A stretch of 64,000 nt of DNA from the NCBI RefSeq assembly GCF_017498525.1, contig NZ_CP071796.1:1302001-1366000 (forward strand), written 5' to 3'. The notes beneath the pieces are model-generated. The model was not told the DNA's origin. It did not search any database and was given only the letters and a program-made list of their open reading frames with translations. Positions 56,382-64,000 of this stretch are shown here, piece by piece. Every line of letters starts with the position of its first letter. Position 1 is the stretch's first letter. The translations under genes and the position numbers were made by a program. Origin of the DNA: Ottowia testudinis (GTDB lineage: Bacteria; Pseudomonadota; Gammaproteobacteria; Burkholderiales; Burkholderiaceae_C).

Positions 56382-57662
56382 TCAGCGATTCGGCGCGATC
56401 TTGCGCAGGTAGTCGTCCACGGCCGGCTGCCAGAGCATGGGCGCTGCGTGCAAGGCGTGACCATTGCGGCCTTCACCCAAATCGTAAGCGTGGAATTCAC
56501 CCTGACCACCGGCGTCAATGAAGGCCTGAAAATTAGCGCGGCTGTGCGCCATGCTGTAGAAGCTGTCGCGCTCGCCATACAGCCACAGCGTTGGCTTCCT
56601 GAACGGTGAGCCGCGCCGAAAGCCTGGGCCGTTGATGGCGGCGGCGCTCTTGCAGCCCTCACCTATCCAGCCGCCGACGAAGTTGATGGAGCCGATGTAC
56701 CAGCCGGGGCGCGCCCCAGCCCCCGCGATGGCCAGCAGCCCGCCGCGCGAAACGCCGCCAATCAGCATGCGCCCGGCATCCACGTCCGGCCGCGCGCGCA
56801 GCGCCTCGGCGGCGGCGTCCACATCCGCCAGCGCGCGATCCAAACCGGCCAGGGACACGTCAACCTGACAGGTGTAGGCGGAGCGTTTGGCGTTGAAGCC
56901 TTCGTCGTACAGGCCATCCGACTTGCCGCGCCCGCGCCGCTGCGGAAAGGCCACGAGCCAGCCGCGGCCGTTAAAGAAGCGCGCCACGGTGGCGCTGGTC
57001 CAGGTTTCGGTGAACATGGCCGGAATGTCGCCCTTCCCTGTGGAGCCGTGGTTGAACAACACGGTGGGGAAGGGCCCCGCCCCGGCGGGCTTGAACACCA
57101 GCATTTCCAGGTGCACGGGCTGGTTGTTCTCCATGAACGGCGTGGGCACGTGAACCACCTCCCGCGCCAGTGCCGTTTCGGTTTGTGGCGAAAGCACCCC
57201 CGCGAAGATCATCTGCCCTGCCGCCCGGCCTTGCACCTCCATCACATCGGGGTGACGAAGGCGTGCCATCAGCGTGACGCGGCCGTTGAGCAGAACATGC
57301 AGTTCGTCGCCATTCCAACGCGCCTGGACGCGTTCGCTGAAGCGTTTTTGCGGCGCCCGAGCTTCGGCGTAGACCAGGGTGGCGCCGTCGGCGCTGACAT
57401 TTTCAATGGCGATCTTCAAATCCACGGTGCGGCCAGCGCCCGCCCAGCCCGTCCAGATGCCCAGCCAGGCCCGTCGTTGCGCGGGTACGTGGGTGCCCGG
57501 CGCGGGCGTCGCCACGTCAGGCGGCAGTTCGGCGCTGACGGGACTCTCCGACCTGTCGGGTTCGAGCGATGGCATGTAATCCGGCCAGGCGGTGGTGGCG
57601 TGGGCAGTCATCGCCATCGATAGTGCCAGAAGGAAAGCCAAGAAGAAGATACGTTGCAACAT
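56382..57662 (-). CDS. Secreted alpha/beta-hydrolase (prolyl-oligopeptidase-like)
   Basis: 426 residues. MLQRIFFLAFLLALSMAMTA-HA is a signal peptide. An N-terminal beta-rich part (about 30-180) leads to an alpha/beta-hydrolase domain with PFPTVLFNHGSTGKGD (oxyanion region), nucleophile Ser in MLIGGVSRGGLLAIAG, and the catalytic His near GRNGHALHAAPMLW. Likely a periplasmic peptidase or esterase. It is upstream of the PaaI-type gene on the same strand and may share its transcript. Confidence 0.82.
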   Translation of the reverse strand: MLQRIFFLAFLLALSMAMTAHATTAWPDYMPSLEPDRSESPVSAELPPDVATPAPGTHVPAQRRAWLGIWTGWAGAGRTVDLKIAIENVSADGATLVYAEARAPQKRFSERVQARWNGDELHVLLNGRVTLMARLRHPDVMEVQGRAAGQMIFAGVLSPQTETALAREVVHVPTPFMENNQPVHLEMLVFKPAGAGPFPTVLFNHGSTGKGDIPAMFTETWTSATVARFFNGRGWLVAFPQRRGRGKSDGLYDEGFNAKRSAYTCQVDVSLAGLDRALADVDAAAEALRARPDVDAGRMLIGGVSRGGLLAIAGAGARPGWYIGSINFVGGWIGEGCKSAAAINGPGFRRGSPFRKPTLWLYGERDSFYSMAHSRANFQAFIDAGGQGEFHAYDLGEGRNGHALHAAPMLWQPAVDDYLRKIAPNR

Positions 57663-57777
57663 GTGATGGGTTACAGGCGTGATTCGCCGCCCATGGCTTC
57701 GGGCGTCAACGGCGCGGGCGCCAAATCGGCCGGCTCACACTTTTGGGCCGGGCCGTTTTGCATCCACCACCGGTTTT

Positions 57778-57840
57778 AGCCAAATTGGCACTTTACGTTG
57801 GCAGGACAAGCGCGAACAGCTATCAAATCAGAAGTAAAAA
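57778..57840 (-). repeat. Dispersed palindromic repeat copy
   Basis: GGCACTTTACGTTGGCAGGA, then CAAGCGCGAACAGCTATCAA and ATCAGAAGTAAAAA. In the gap before the hydrolase gene; the left part of the core is eroded. Confidence 0.75.
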
Positions 57841-57856
57841 TACAGCCGCTTGGCGC

Positions 57857-58672
57857 TCAAATCGGAAACGGCCCGTCAAACGTTTGCACGTGGCTGAAGT
57901 GGCACGCGATGCCGTCTTGGGGCGTCCAGCGGTACAGGCCGATCATGGGCGGCTCCAGCCGCACGGCCAAGGGGGCGTTCTGGCGCAGATCGAGTTCGAG
58001 TTGGTGCGAGGTGGACGGCGCCACCACCACCGGCGCGCCGCCCAACGCGCCCAGGATCGGCCGGTGCATGTGACCGGCGGCGATCAGCTGCACGCCGCCG
58101 TGGGCGGCCACCAGGCGCGCGAGTTCGGCGCGGCCTTCGAGCAACCCGCAATCGTCCATGGCCGCGATGCCGGTGACCAACGGCGGGTGGTGCATGAACA
58201 ACACCACCGGCTGGCCGGCCAGCGCGTGCAGGGTGCGCGCCAGCCAGTCGAGCTGGGCCGCCCCCAGTTCACCGTGCGGCTGATGGGCGACCACGGTGTC
58301 GAGCCCGATGAAGTGCAGGCCGCCCTGCTCGGCCAGCACGCAGGCCAGCCCGGCGGGGGCGCCGGCGGGCGCCGGCATCCAGTCGGCCAGGCATTGGCGT
58401 GCCAGCGGGGTCAGGTCGTGGTTGCCGGCAATCGCCAGCACGCGCGGGCGGTGGCCGGGCAGTTCCTGGTCGAACAGGGTGCGCAGGGCACGGTAGTCGG
58501 CCTGCTGGCCGGATTCGGTCAGGTCGCCGGAAAGCAGCAGCACGTCGGGCGTCACTGCCAGCCCGCGCACATGCGCCAGCGCGCGGCGCAGGGCGGCGGC
58601 GGGATCGATGCGGCCCGCCAGCGCGCCAGGGTCGAGTCCGATATGCGTATCGGTGAGGTGGGCGATGAGCAT
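57857..58672 (-). CDS. Class III metallophosphoesterase (CpdA-like)
   Basis: 271 residues. Metal-binding motifs appear in order: DTHIG, LLLSGDLTESG, IAGNHDL, LFMHHPP and AAGHMHRPI. This is the calcineurin-like set found in cyclic-nucleotide phosphodiesterases such as CpdA and related phosphohydrolases; the true substrate is not determined by sequence. Start at 58672 (MLIAHLTDTHIGLDPG). Single gene; the 284 bases upstream, to the ridA stop, show no gene. Confidence 0.9.
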   Translation of the reverse strand: MLIAHLTDTHIGLDPGALAGRIDPAAALRRALAHVRGLAVTPDVLLLSGDLTESGQQADYRALRTLFDQELPGHRPRVLAIAGNHDLTPLARQCLADWMPAPAGAPAGLACVLAEQGGLHFIGLDTVVAHQPHGELGAAQLDWLARTLHALAGQPVVLFMHHPPLVTGIAAMDDCGLLEGRAELARLVAAHGGVQLIAAGHMHRPILGALGGAPVVVAPSTSHQLELDLRQNAPLAVRLEPPMIGLYRWTPQDGIACHFSHVQTFDGPFPI

Positions 58673-58956
58673 GCTGCGTTTTACCTAAACGCGTGGGGTT
58701 TGGCATGCCCCCGATAGGCCGCCCGGCCCGCCAGGTGTGATTTTCAACCGCTTCGCGTCAAGTCGCGCATCAAACCAGAATGGGGGTTGGCTGGCGCAGG
58801 TTTGGCCGCCGCGTGGCTGCGCCATCGCGGCATGGGTTTTTTTGCGGGATCGGCGCCCGCACGGCTTTCGCGGCGCACCGCGCCACGCCAAGCCGATGCT
58901 GCGGCAGTGGCAGGGCGCGGGCGGGGTTGCCGGCTGCTTTGGTTTAGATGCGGCGC

Positions 58957-59310
58957 TCAGACCGCGGCGACGACGACGATCTCGACCCGATATTCGGCCG
59001 AGGCCAGGCGTGCGGTGTGCACGGTGGCGCGCGCGGGCGGGTGGGCCGGATCAACCCAGGCTTCCCAGGCGCGGTTCATGTCGCCAAAGGTGTCCATGTC
59101 GGTGAGGAAGATGGTCGCCGACAGCAGCTTGGCCTTGCTGCTGCCGGCCAGCGCCAACAGGCGGTCGATGCTGGCCAGCGTTTGCCGGGTCTGCTCGAAC
59201 ACGTCGGGCCCGCAGCCCTCGTCGCACACCTGGCCGGCCAAGTAAACGGTGCCGCCATGCACCACGGCCTGCGACATGCGTGGGCCTTTTTCAAGACGTT
59301 GAATGCTCAT
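58957..59310 (-). CDS. ridA: RidA-family (YjgF/YER057c) protein
   Basis: 117 residues from 59310 (MSIQRLEKGPRMSQAVVHGG). VYLAGQVCDEGCGPDVFEQT and ATIFLTDMDTFGDMNRAWEA are conserved family stretches, and the key arginine lies in PARATVHTARLA. Members hydrolyse reactive imines and enamines released by amino-acid and amine-metabolising enzymes. It overlaps the agmatinase-family gene by four bases, so the two proteins probably act on the same route. Confidence 0.92.
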   Translation of the reverse strand: MSIQRLEKGPRMSQAVVHGGTVYLAGQVCDEGCGPDVFEQTRQTLASIDRLLALAGSSKAKLLSATIFLTDMDTFGDMNRAWEAWVDPAHPPARATVHTARLASAEYRVEIVVVAAV

Positions 59311-60380
59311 TTCTCGACTCCTTGGTTGAAACGCGGTGACAGGGCGATCAGGCACGCCAAAGTGAACAATGCCTGCGCGCCGACTTGGGCGGTGTTGCTC
59401 GTCGGGTCATAAGAGGGGGCGACTTCCATCACGTCGCCACCCACGATGTCGATGCCGGCCAGGCCGCGCAGCAGTTCCAGCGCTTCCAGGGTGGTGAGGC
59501 CGCCGACTTCGGGCGTGCCGGTGCCGGGCGTGAAGGCCGGGTCGACGCCATCGACGTCAAAGGTGACGTAGGTGGGCCCATCGCCCACCACCGCGCGCGC
59601 GCGGGCCACGACGGCGGCCACGCCCATCTGCGCAAAGGTTTCGGCGTGGATCACCGTCATGCCCGAGTCGTATGAAAACTCCCACAGATACTCGGCGCCG
59701 CCACGAATGCCGATCTGGATGCAGCGGCGCGGGTCGAGCACGCCCGCCAGCACCGCCTCGCGGAAGGGGCCTCCGTGGTGGAACTTGGAGCCTTCATAAA
59801 TGCCCGCCGTGTCGCAGTGCGCGTCGACGTGCACCATGCCCATGGGCTGCTGGCGGCCCAGCGCCTTCATGATCGAGCCGGTGATGGAGTGGTCGCCGCC
59901 CACCGCCAGCGGCAGCACGCCCGCGGCGTGGATCGCGGCAAAGCACCGCTCGATGTCGGCGTGGCATTCCTCCAGATTGTAGCGGCTGCGCATGGGCACG
60001 TCGCCCACGTCGGCCAGACGCAGGTGGGCGGCGGGGGCGATGCGCAGGCGGTGCTCGTAAGGGCCGATGCGTTCGGCCGCGCGCACCGCGCGCGGGCCAA
60101 AGCGTGCGCCGGCCCGATGCGTGACGCCCAGATCCATCGGCACGCCGACCAAGGCCACGTCCAGCCCCTGCAGCCCTTGCGGCGCGGTCAGGCCGTCGGC
60201 CCGGTAATGCGCGCCAAGAAAGGTGGCGACGTCGGCGAACGGCCACTTGCGCCGGTCGGCGGCGCTGAAGATCTGCGCCGCCACGGCGGCGAAGTGCGGG
60301 TCGTGCATGGTGCCGCCGCCGGCGTCGCCGTAGCGTTGGCGCAGGCGCTCGAGTTCTTCGGGGGGCAGGGATGAGGTCAT
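59307..60380 (-). CDS. Agmatinase/guanidino-acid hydrolase (ureohydrolase family)
   Basis: 357 residues. Binuclear manganese ligands are in LAVGGDHSITG, VHVDAHCDTA and TFDVDGVDPAFTPGTGTPEV. The N-terminal extension of about 70 residues before LQGLDVALVGVPMDLGVTHR is like that of guanidinobutyrase/guanidinopropionase relatives. It releases urea from a guanidino compound. It overlaps ridA and is three bases from the ABC ATPase gene upstream, so import and hydrolysis of the substrate are likely linked. Confidence 0.9.
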   Translation of the reverse strand: MTSSLPPEELERLRQRYGDAGGGTMHDPHFAAVAAQIFSAADRRKWPFADVATFLGAHYRADGLTAPQGLQGLDVALVGVPMDLGVTHRAGARFGPRAVRAAERIGPYEHRLRIAPAAHLRLADVGDVPMRSRYNLEECHADIERCFAAIHAAGVLPLAVGGDHSITGSIMKALGRQQPMGMVHVDAHCDTAGIYEGSKFHHGGPFREAVLAGVLDPRRCIQIGIRGGAEYLWEFSYDSGMTVIHAETFAQMGVAAVVARARAVVGDGPTYVTFDVDGVDPAFTPGTGTPEVGGLTTLEALELLRGLAGIDIVGGDVMEVAPSYDPTSNTAQVGAQALFTLACLIALSPRFNQGVEK

Positions 60381-60383
60381 GGG

Positions 60384-61472
60384 TCAGGCGTCCTTGGCGT
60401 CTTCGTTCAACCAGTTGCAGTTCATCGCGTCGAAGCTCAGCGTCACGGCCTGGCCGGCTTGGGCCTGCCGCATCCAGGCGTCTTGGCCGCGGCAGCGCAA
60501 TACCTGGCCGCCGCAGCGCAGCAGCACATCGACCGTGGCGCCCAGGTCACGCACGAATTCGACCTGGGCGGGCAGGTTCACGTTGCCCGTGCTGCCGGTG
60601 CCGGCAGCCTGCCCAACGGTGGCGCCCTGCAGGCGGATGTCTTCGCTGCGCAAAGCCAGCAGAATGGGCGTGCCGGCCGCCATGCCGGTGCTCAGCGCCA
60701 CGGCGTGGCCCAGCAACTCGACCGACTCGGCGCTCAGCACGCGCCCGCGCACCAGGTTGGCGGCGCCCAAAAACTCGGCCACGAAGGCATTGGCGGGCTG
60801 GCGGTACATCTGACCAGGCGTGGCGCACTGCTGCACCTGGCCGCCGCGCAGCACCATCAGCCGGTCGCCCAGCATCATGGCTTCGTGCTGGTCGTGGGTG
60901 ACGATGAGCGTGGTGACGCCAAACTTCTGCTGCAATTGGCGCAGCTCGATCTGCATGCTCTCGCGGATCTGCGCGTCCAGCGCCGACAGCGGCTCGTCCA
61001 GCAAGAACAGCTTGGGCGGCACCGCCAGCGCCCGCGCAATGGCCACGCGCTGGCGCTGGCCGCCCGAGAGCGCGGACACGGGGCGATCGCCCATGCCGGG
61101 CAGCTGGATGGTCTCCAGCAGTTCGTGCACGCGCGCGGCGCGGGCCTTGGCGTCGATGCCTTTGAGCTTCATGCCATAGCCAATGTTGGCCGCCACCGTC
61201 ATGTGCGGAAACAGCGCCAATGACTGAAACACCATGCCGAAGCCGCGCTGGTGCGGGCTTTGCCCAAGTATGTCCTGCCCCTGCAGCAGCAGCGCGCCGC
61301 TGCTGGCCTGCTCGAAGCCGGCAATGATGCGCAGCAGCGTGGTCTTGCCGCAGCCCGATGGGCCCAGCAGGCACACCAGTTCGCCTTGCCGCACAGACAG
61401 ATCGACGCCGGTCAGCACCTGGTGTTCGCCAAAGCGCTTGCCGATGCCGCGCAATTCAAGATAGGGCGTCAA
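60384..61472 (-). CDS. Polyamine-type ABC transporter ATP-binding protein
   Basis: 362 residues. Walker A GPSGCGKTTLLRIIAG, signature LSGGQRQRVAIARAL, Walker B LFLLDEPLSALDAQ and switch His in LIVTHDQHEAM are intact. The C-terminal TOBE domain (about 270-350) is typical of the PotA/FbpC/UgpC class. It powers the importer formed with the two permeases upstream; it overlaps the second permease gene by four bases. Substrate probably a polyamine or guanidino compound, from context. Confidence 0.93.
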   Translation of the reverse strand: MTPYLELRGIGKRFGEHQVLTGVDLSVRQGELVCLLGPSGCGKTTLLRIIAGFEQASSGALLLQGQDILGQSPHQRGFGMVFQSLALFPHMTVAANIGYGMKLKGIDAKARAARVHELLETIQLPGMGDRPVSALSGGQRQRVAIARALAVPPKLFLLDEPLSALDAQIRESMQIELRQLQQKFGVTTLIVTHDQHEAMMLGDRLMVLRGGQVQQCATPGQMYRQPANAFVAEFLGAANLVRGRVLSAESVELLGHAVALSTGMAAGTPILLALRSEDIRLQGATVGQAAGTGSTGNVNLPAQVEFVRDLGATVDVLLRCGGQVLRCRGQDAWMRQAQAGQAVTLSFDAMNCNWLNEDAKDA

Positions 61473-62317
61473 AACACGTTTCCTTTATTGGCCAGCAATT
61501 TGTCGACCCACACGATCAGCAGCACGTCCAGCACGATCACCAGCGTGGAGATGGCCAGCGTCGTGGGGTCGAGCGCCGAGGTGGTGCGGCTGTACATCCA
61601 GATGGTCAGCGTGCGCACGTCCACCGTGTACATGAAGAAGGTCACCGTGAACTCGTTGAACGAAATGATGAACGCGAAGATGAGACCGGCCAGGATGCCT
61701 GGCTTCATCATCGGCACCACGATGTCGGCGAACGCGCGCAGGGGCGAGGCGCCCAGCGACATCGCGGCCTCTTCCACCTCCGGGCCGATGCCGTGCATGG
61801 CCGACAGGCAGTTGCGCAGCACGAAGGGCAGGGCCAATGTGATGTGCGGTATCACCAGCCGCCAAAGGCCGGGCTCGACGCCCGTGCTCATGGCCCAACG
61901 CTCGGCCATGAGCAGAAAGGCCAACCCCAGCACCACCAGCGGAAACACCATCGGCATGGCGAAAGCCACCTCGGCCCAGCGCCGCCAAGGGCCGTTGGAC
62001 CGGCTCATCGCGTAGGCCAGCGGCACGCACACCGCCACGCTGACCAGCATGGTGAGCGCCGCCACGATCAGGCTGGTTTTCAGGCTGCCCCACGCCGAAA
62101 GCACGCCATCGTCGTCCGACGCCAGCACCTGCCAGGCGCTTTCATACCAACGCAGCGAGAACGACGCGGGCGGGAAGTCCAGCGTGGTGCCGGCTGAAAA
62201 CGACATCACCACGATCATCAGCACCGGCAACGCACTGACCGCCAGGCCCAGCACCGCCACGGCCATCAGCGTGCGGCGCAAGGCGCTGCCGGGGGGGCCG
62301 AGCAAAACGGCGCTCAT
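61469..62317 (-). CDS. ABC transporter permease (PotC-like)
   Basis: 282 residues, six membrane segments. The EAA loop reads EEAAMSLGASPLRAFADIVV followed by PMMKPGILAGLIFAFIISFN, the PotC pattern. The start at 62317 (MSAVLLGPPGSALRRTLM) overlaps the stop of the first permease gene by four bases. Together with that gene it forms the inner-membrane channel. Confidence 0.92.
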   Translation of the reverse strand: MSAVLLGPPGSALRRTLMAVAVLGLAVSALPVLMIVVMSFSAGTTLDFPPASFSLRWYESAWQVLASDDDGVLSAWGSLKTSLIVAALTMLVSVAVCVPLAYAMSRSNGPWRRWAEVAFAMPMVFPLVVLGLAFLLMAERWAMSTGVEPGLWRLVIPHITLALPFVLRNCLSAMHGIGPEVEEAAMSLGASPLRAFADIVVPMMKPGILAGLIFAFIISFNEFTVTFFMYTVDVRTLTIWMYSRTTSALDPTTLAISTLVIVLDVLLIVWVDKLLANKGNVF

Positions 62318-63171
62318 GCCGCCCCCGCCTTGCGCTGCCACAGCTGCACGGCGGCCTGCGCGAGATACAGCGCCGCGAAGGTGATCACGATCAGCACCAC
62401 ACCCGCCGCCGCCGCGCCAGCCCAGTCGAACAAGGTGCCCACCATGTCGCGGATGGCGGTGCCCACGGTGCGCACGCGCCGCCCGCCCAGCAGCAGTGGC
62501 ACGGCAAAGGCGCTGGCATTGAAGGCAAAGACGATGGATGCGGCGCCCACCAGACCGGGGCGCAGCAGCGGCAAGGTGACGTCAACAAATGAACGCCAAG
62601 GCGTGGCGCCCAGGCTGGAGGCGGCTTCGATGAGTTCGCTCTGCACGCCGCGCATGGCTGCCAGGATGGGGAACACGGCCAAGGGCAGCGCGGTCTGCAC
62701 CATGCCCATCAGCACCCCGAATTCGTTGAACAGCATCTGCACCGGTTGCTGCGCCAAACCCAGTGCCATCAGGGTGCGGTTGACGATGCCATGGGCGCCC
62801 AGCACCATCATCCAGCCATAGGACTGGATCAGCAGGTTCAAGATCATCGGCAGCAGCACCAGGCACATCACCAGCCGCCGCCAAGCCGGTGACGTGACGG
62901 CGGCCAGCAGCAAGGCCAGCGGCACCGCCAGCACCACACAGATCACCGTGCTGTAGGCGGCCAGCTTGAAGGTGCGCGCCAGCGTTTCCATGAAAAAGGG
63001 CTGGCTCAGCTCGGCATAGTGCTGCCCCGTCCAGCCTTCAATAGCCTGCGTGTCGGCGGAGAACGAGAACCGTGCCACCAGCACGACCGCCAGCAAAAAC
63101 GGCAGCAGAACGGCCACCGCGGGCAGCGACATGCCGGCCAGGCGCCAGCGCGTGGAAATGTGGGAAAACAT
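62314..63171 (-). CDS. ABC transporter permease (PotB-like)
   Basis: 285 residues from the ATG at 63171; a GTG three codons earlier is possible. Six membrane segments, EAA loop IEAASSLGATPWRSFVDVTL followed by PLLRPGLVGAASIVFAFNAS. The long periplasmic segment after the first helix (TQAIEGWTGQHYAELSQPFF) is typical of PotB-class permeases. It is 88 bases downstream of the binding-protein gene, with a strong hairpin in between. Confidence 0.92.
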   Translation of the reverse strand: MFSHISTRWRLAGMSLPAVAVLLPFLLAVVLVARFSFSADTQAIEGWTGQHYAELSQPFFMETLARTFKLAAYSTVICVVLAVPLALLLAAVTSPAWRRLVMCLVLLPMILNLLIQSYGWMMVLGAHGIVNRTLMALGLAQQPVQMLFNEFGVLMGMVQTALPLAVFPILAAMRGVQSELIEAASSLGATPWRSFVDVTLPLLRPGLVGAASIVFAFNASAFAVPLLLGGRRVRTVGTAIRDMVGTLFDWAGAAAAGVVLIVITFAALYLAQAAVQLWQRKAGAA

Positions 63172-63197
63172 GGCGTGCACAAACGCTGAAACAATGG

Positions 63198-63237
63198 CCC
63201 ATCGGCCCCGCCGCTGAGCGGGGGTTCTTCCGATGGG
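63198..63237 (-). terminator. Two-tier hairpin between binding-protein and permease genes
   Basis: Outer stem CCCATCGG/CCGATGGG and inner stem CCCCGC/GCGGGG with a six-base loop. No T-run follows, so it is more likely an attenuating or RNA-stabilising hairpin that keeps binding-protein mRNA in excess, as in many ABC operons. Confidence 0.65.
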
Positions 63238-63259
63238 TGCGAGCGAGCCGGCCGGTGGC

Positions 63260-64000
63260 TCAGGTCAGCAGCTGCGTGTAGCGCTTGATCCAGTCTTCGC
63301 GCACCTTGGCCAGCAGGGCGCGGTCGTGCACGATGGCGTTGGGGCCAAGCTGCTCGGGCTTGATGATGTGCGGGCTTTTCTTCGCGTAGTCCGACAGCAC
63401 GGCCTTCTGGTTGACCGGGCCATTCAGCACGGCCTCGGCCATCTTGCCTTGCACCACCGGGTCGAGCGTGTGGTTGATGAAGGCCATGGCCAGCTCCAGC
63501 TTGGCGGGGTGCGCCTTGGGCACCACGGTGTACATCAGGTCGGCGAAGAAGCCTTCCTTCAATGCATAGGTGGAGCCGATGCCTGAATTCGGGTCGCGCA
63601 TCTCCTTGGCCAGCAGCGCGGGCGGGTAAACAGCGCCAATGTCGAGCTGGCCGGTGCGGATCAACTCGGCGATTTGCGTCGGGTTTTCGCCAAACGTCAG
63701 CACGCGATCGCGCAACTGCGCCAGCTTCTTCAGGCCGCCTTCCGGCTCCGCCATGCTTCCGCCCACGGTCTTGGCGGCGGCCACGATGGTGTCGAGCGCA
63801 TCGGCCCAGTTGGCCGGAGGCAGGAACAGGCGCTTGGCGTATTTGGGGCTCCACAACTCTTCATACGAGGTGGGCGCCGTCTTCACCGTGCGCGTGTTGT
63901 AGATCATGCCGCCCGTCCACAACAGGTAGCCGATGCCCGTGCCGTCGGGGCTGGTGCGAAAGCGCGGATCCACGTCTTTCAGGTTGGGCAGCTGGTTCAG
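63260..64000 (-). CDS. ABC transporter substrate-binding protein (PotD/PotF-like), 5' end cut by window
   Basis: The frame is open to the right edge, giving the C-terminal 246 residues. GIGYLLWTGGMIYNTRTVKT and PTSYEELWSPKYAKRLFLPP are typical of spermidine/putrescine-type binding proteins, and TGQLDIGAVYPPALLAKEMR lies in the hinge region. The protein would be periplasmic; its signal peptide lies outside the window. It heads the operon with two permeases, the ATPase, the ureohydrolase and ridA. Confidence 0.88.
   Translation of the reverse strand: MNQLPNLKDVDPRFRTSPDGTGIGYLLWTGGMIYNTRTVKTAPTSYEELWSPKYAKRLFLPPANWADALDTIVAAAKTVGGSMAEPEGGLKKLAQLRDRVLTFGENPTQIAELIRTGQLDIGAVYPPALLAKEMRDPNSGIGSTYALKEGFFADLMYTVVPKAHPAKLELAMAFINHTLDPVVQGKMAEAVLNGPVNQKAVLSDYAKKSPHIIKPEQLGPNAIVHDRALLAKVREDWIKRYTQLLT

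Overview
The window is GC-rich chromosomal DNA of a betaproteobacterium, most likely a member of the Comamonadaceae. Pointers are the ribF-ileS-lspA order, a pimeloyl-CoA dehydrogenase pair next to yceH, a tolQRA cluster behind ybgC, and above all a low-GC palindromic repeat (core GCGCTT...AAGCGC with an AT-rich AATAGC tail) scattered at about 20 sites. I remember this repeat type from Acidovorax/Comamonas relatives. The genus is not settled by the sequence. No rRNA, tRNA, insertion sequence, prophage or CRISPR array was seen.

Layout. 0-7 kb: EamA exporter end, atypical SDR, MaoC hydratase, small unknown protein, SulP transporter with a second EamA exporter, quinone oxidoreductase. 6.8-7.9 kb: accessory islet with an ankyrin protein and a CcdA/CcdB-like toxin-antitoxin pair whose toxin gene is frameshifted. 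7.9-12.5 kb: lspA, ileS, ribF. 12.7-16.5 kb: HNH protein, P-loop kinase, MFS exporter, secreted asparaginase. 16.6-19.8 kb: two acyl-CoA dehydrogenases and yceH. 19.9-25 kb: branched-chain-type ABC binding protein, FAD amino-acid oxidase, purN, M48 protease. 25.1-28 kb: a putative nuclease toxin followed by two tandem copies of a probable immunity gene. 28.2-36.6 kb: rsmB, desaturase, second FAD oxidase, Crp/Fnr regulator with an FNR box, glycerate kinase, gluQ, FAD oxidoreductase. 36.7-39.2 kb: a five-gene operon with a Ras/MglA-like GTPase, three roadblock-type proteins and a possible winged-helix protein. 39.5-43 kb: dnaE. 43.4-49.5 kb: a co-directed run ribBA-ribH-nusB-aminotransferase-ybgC-tolQ-tolR-tolA. 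49.7-59 kb: AEC transporter, a 770-base repeat-filled gap, pdxH, chaC, OmpA-like protein, CYTH-CHAD protein, gloA, thioesterase, hydrolase, phosphoesterase. 59-64 kb: ridA, agmatinase-family gene and a polyamine-type ABC importer cut by the right edge.

The three most interesting loci are the toxin with its duplicated partner genes (25.1-28 kb), the GTPase-roadblock operon (36.7-39.2 kb), and the repeat family, members of which lie inside reading frames, in one case without changing protein length relative to a paralogue in the same window. Housekeeping assignments are firm. Toxin, immunity and GTPase-circuit roles are inferences from motifs and context.
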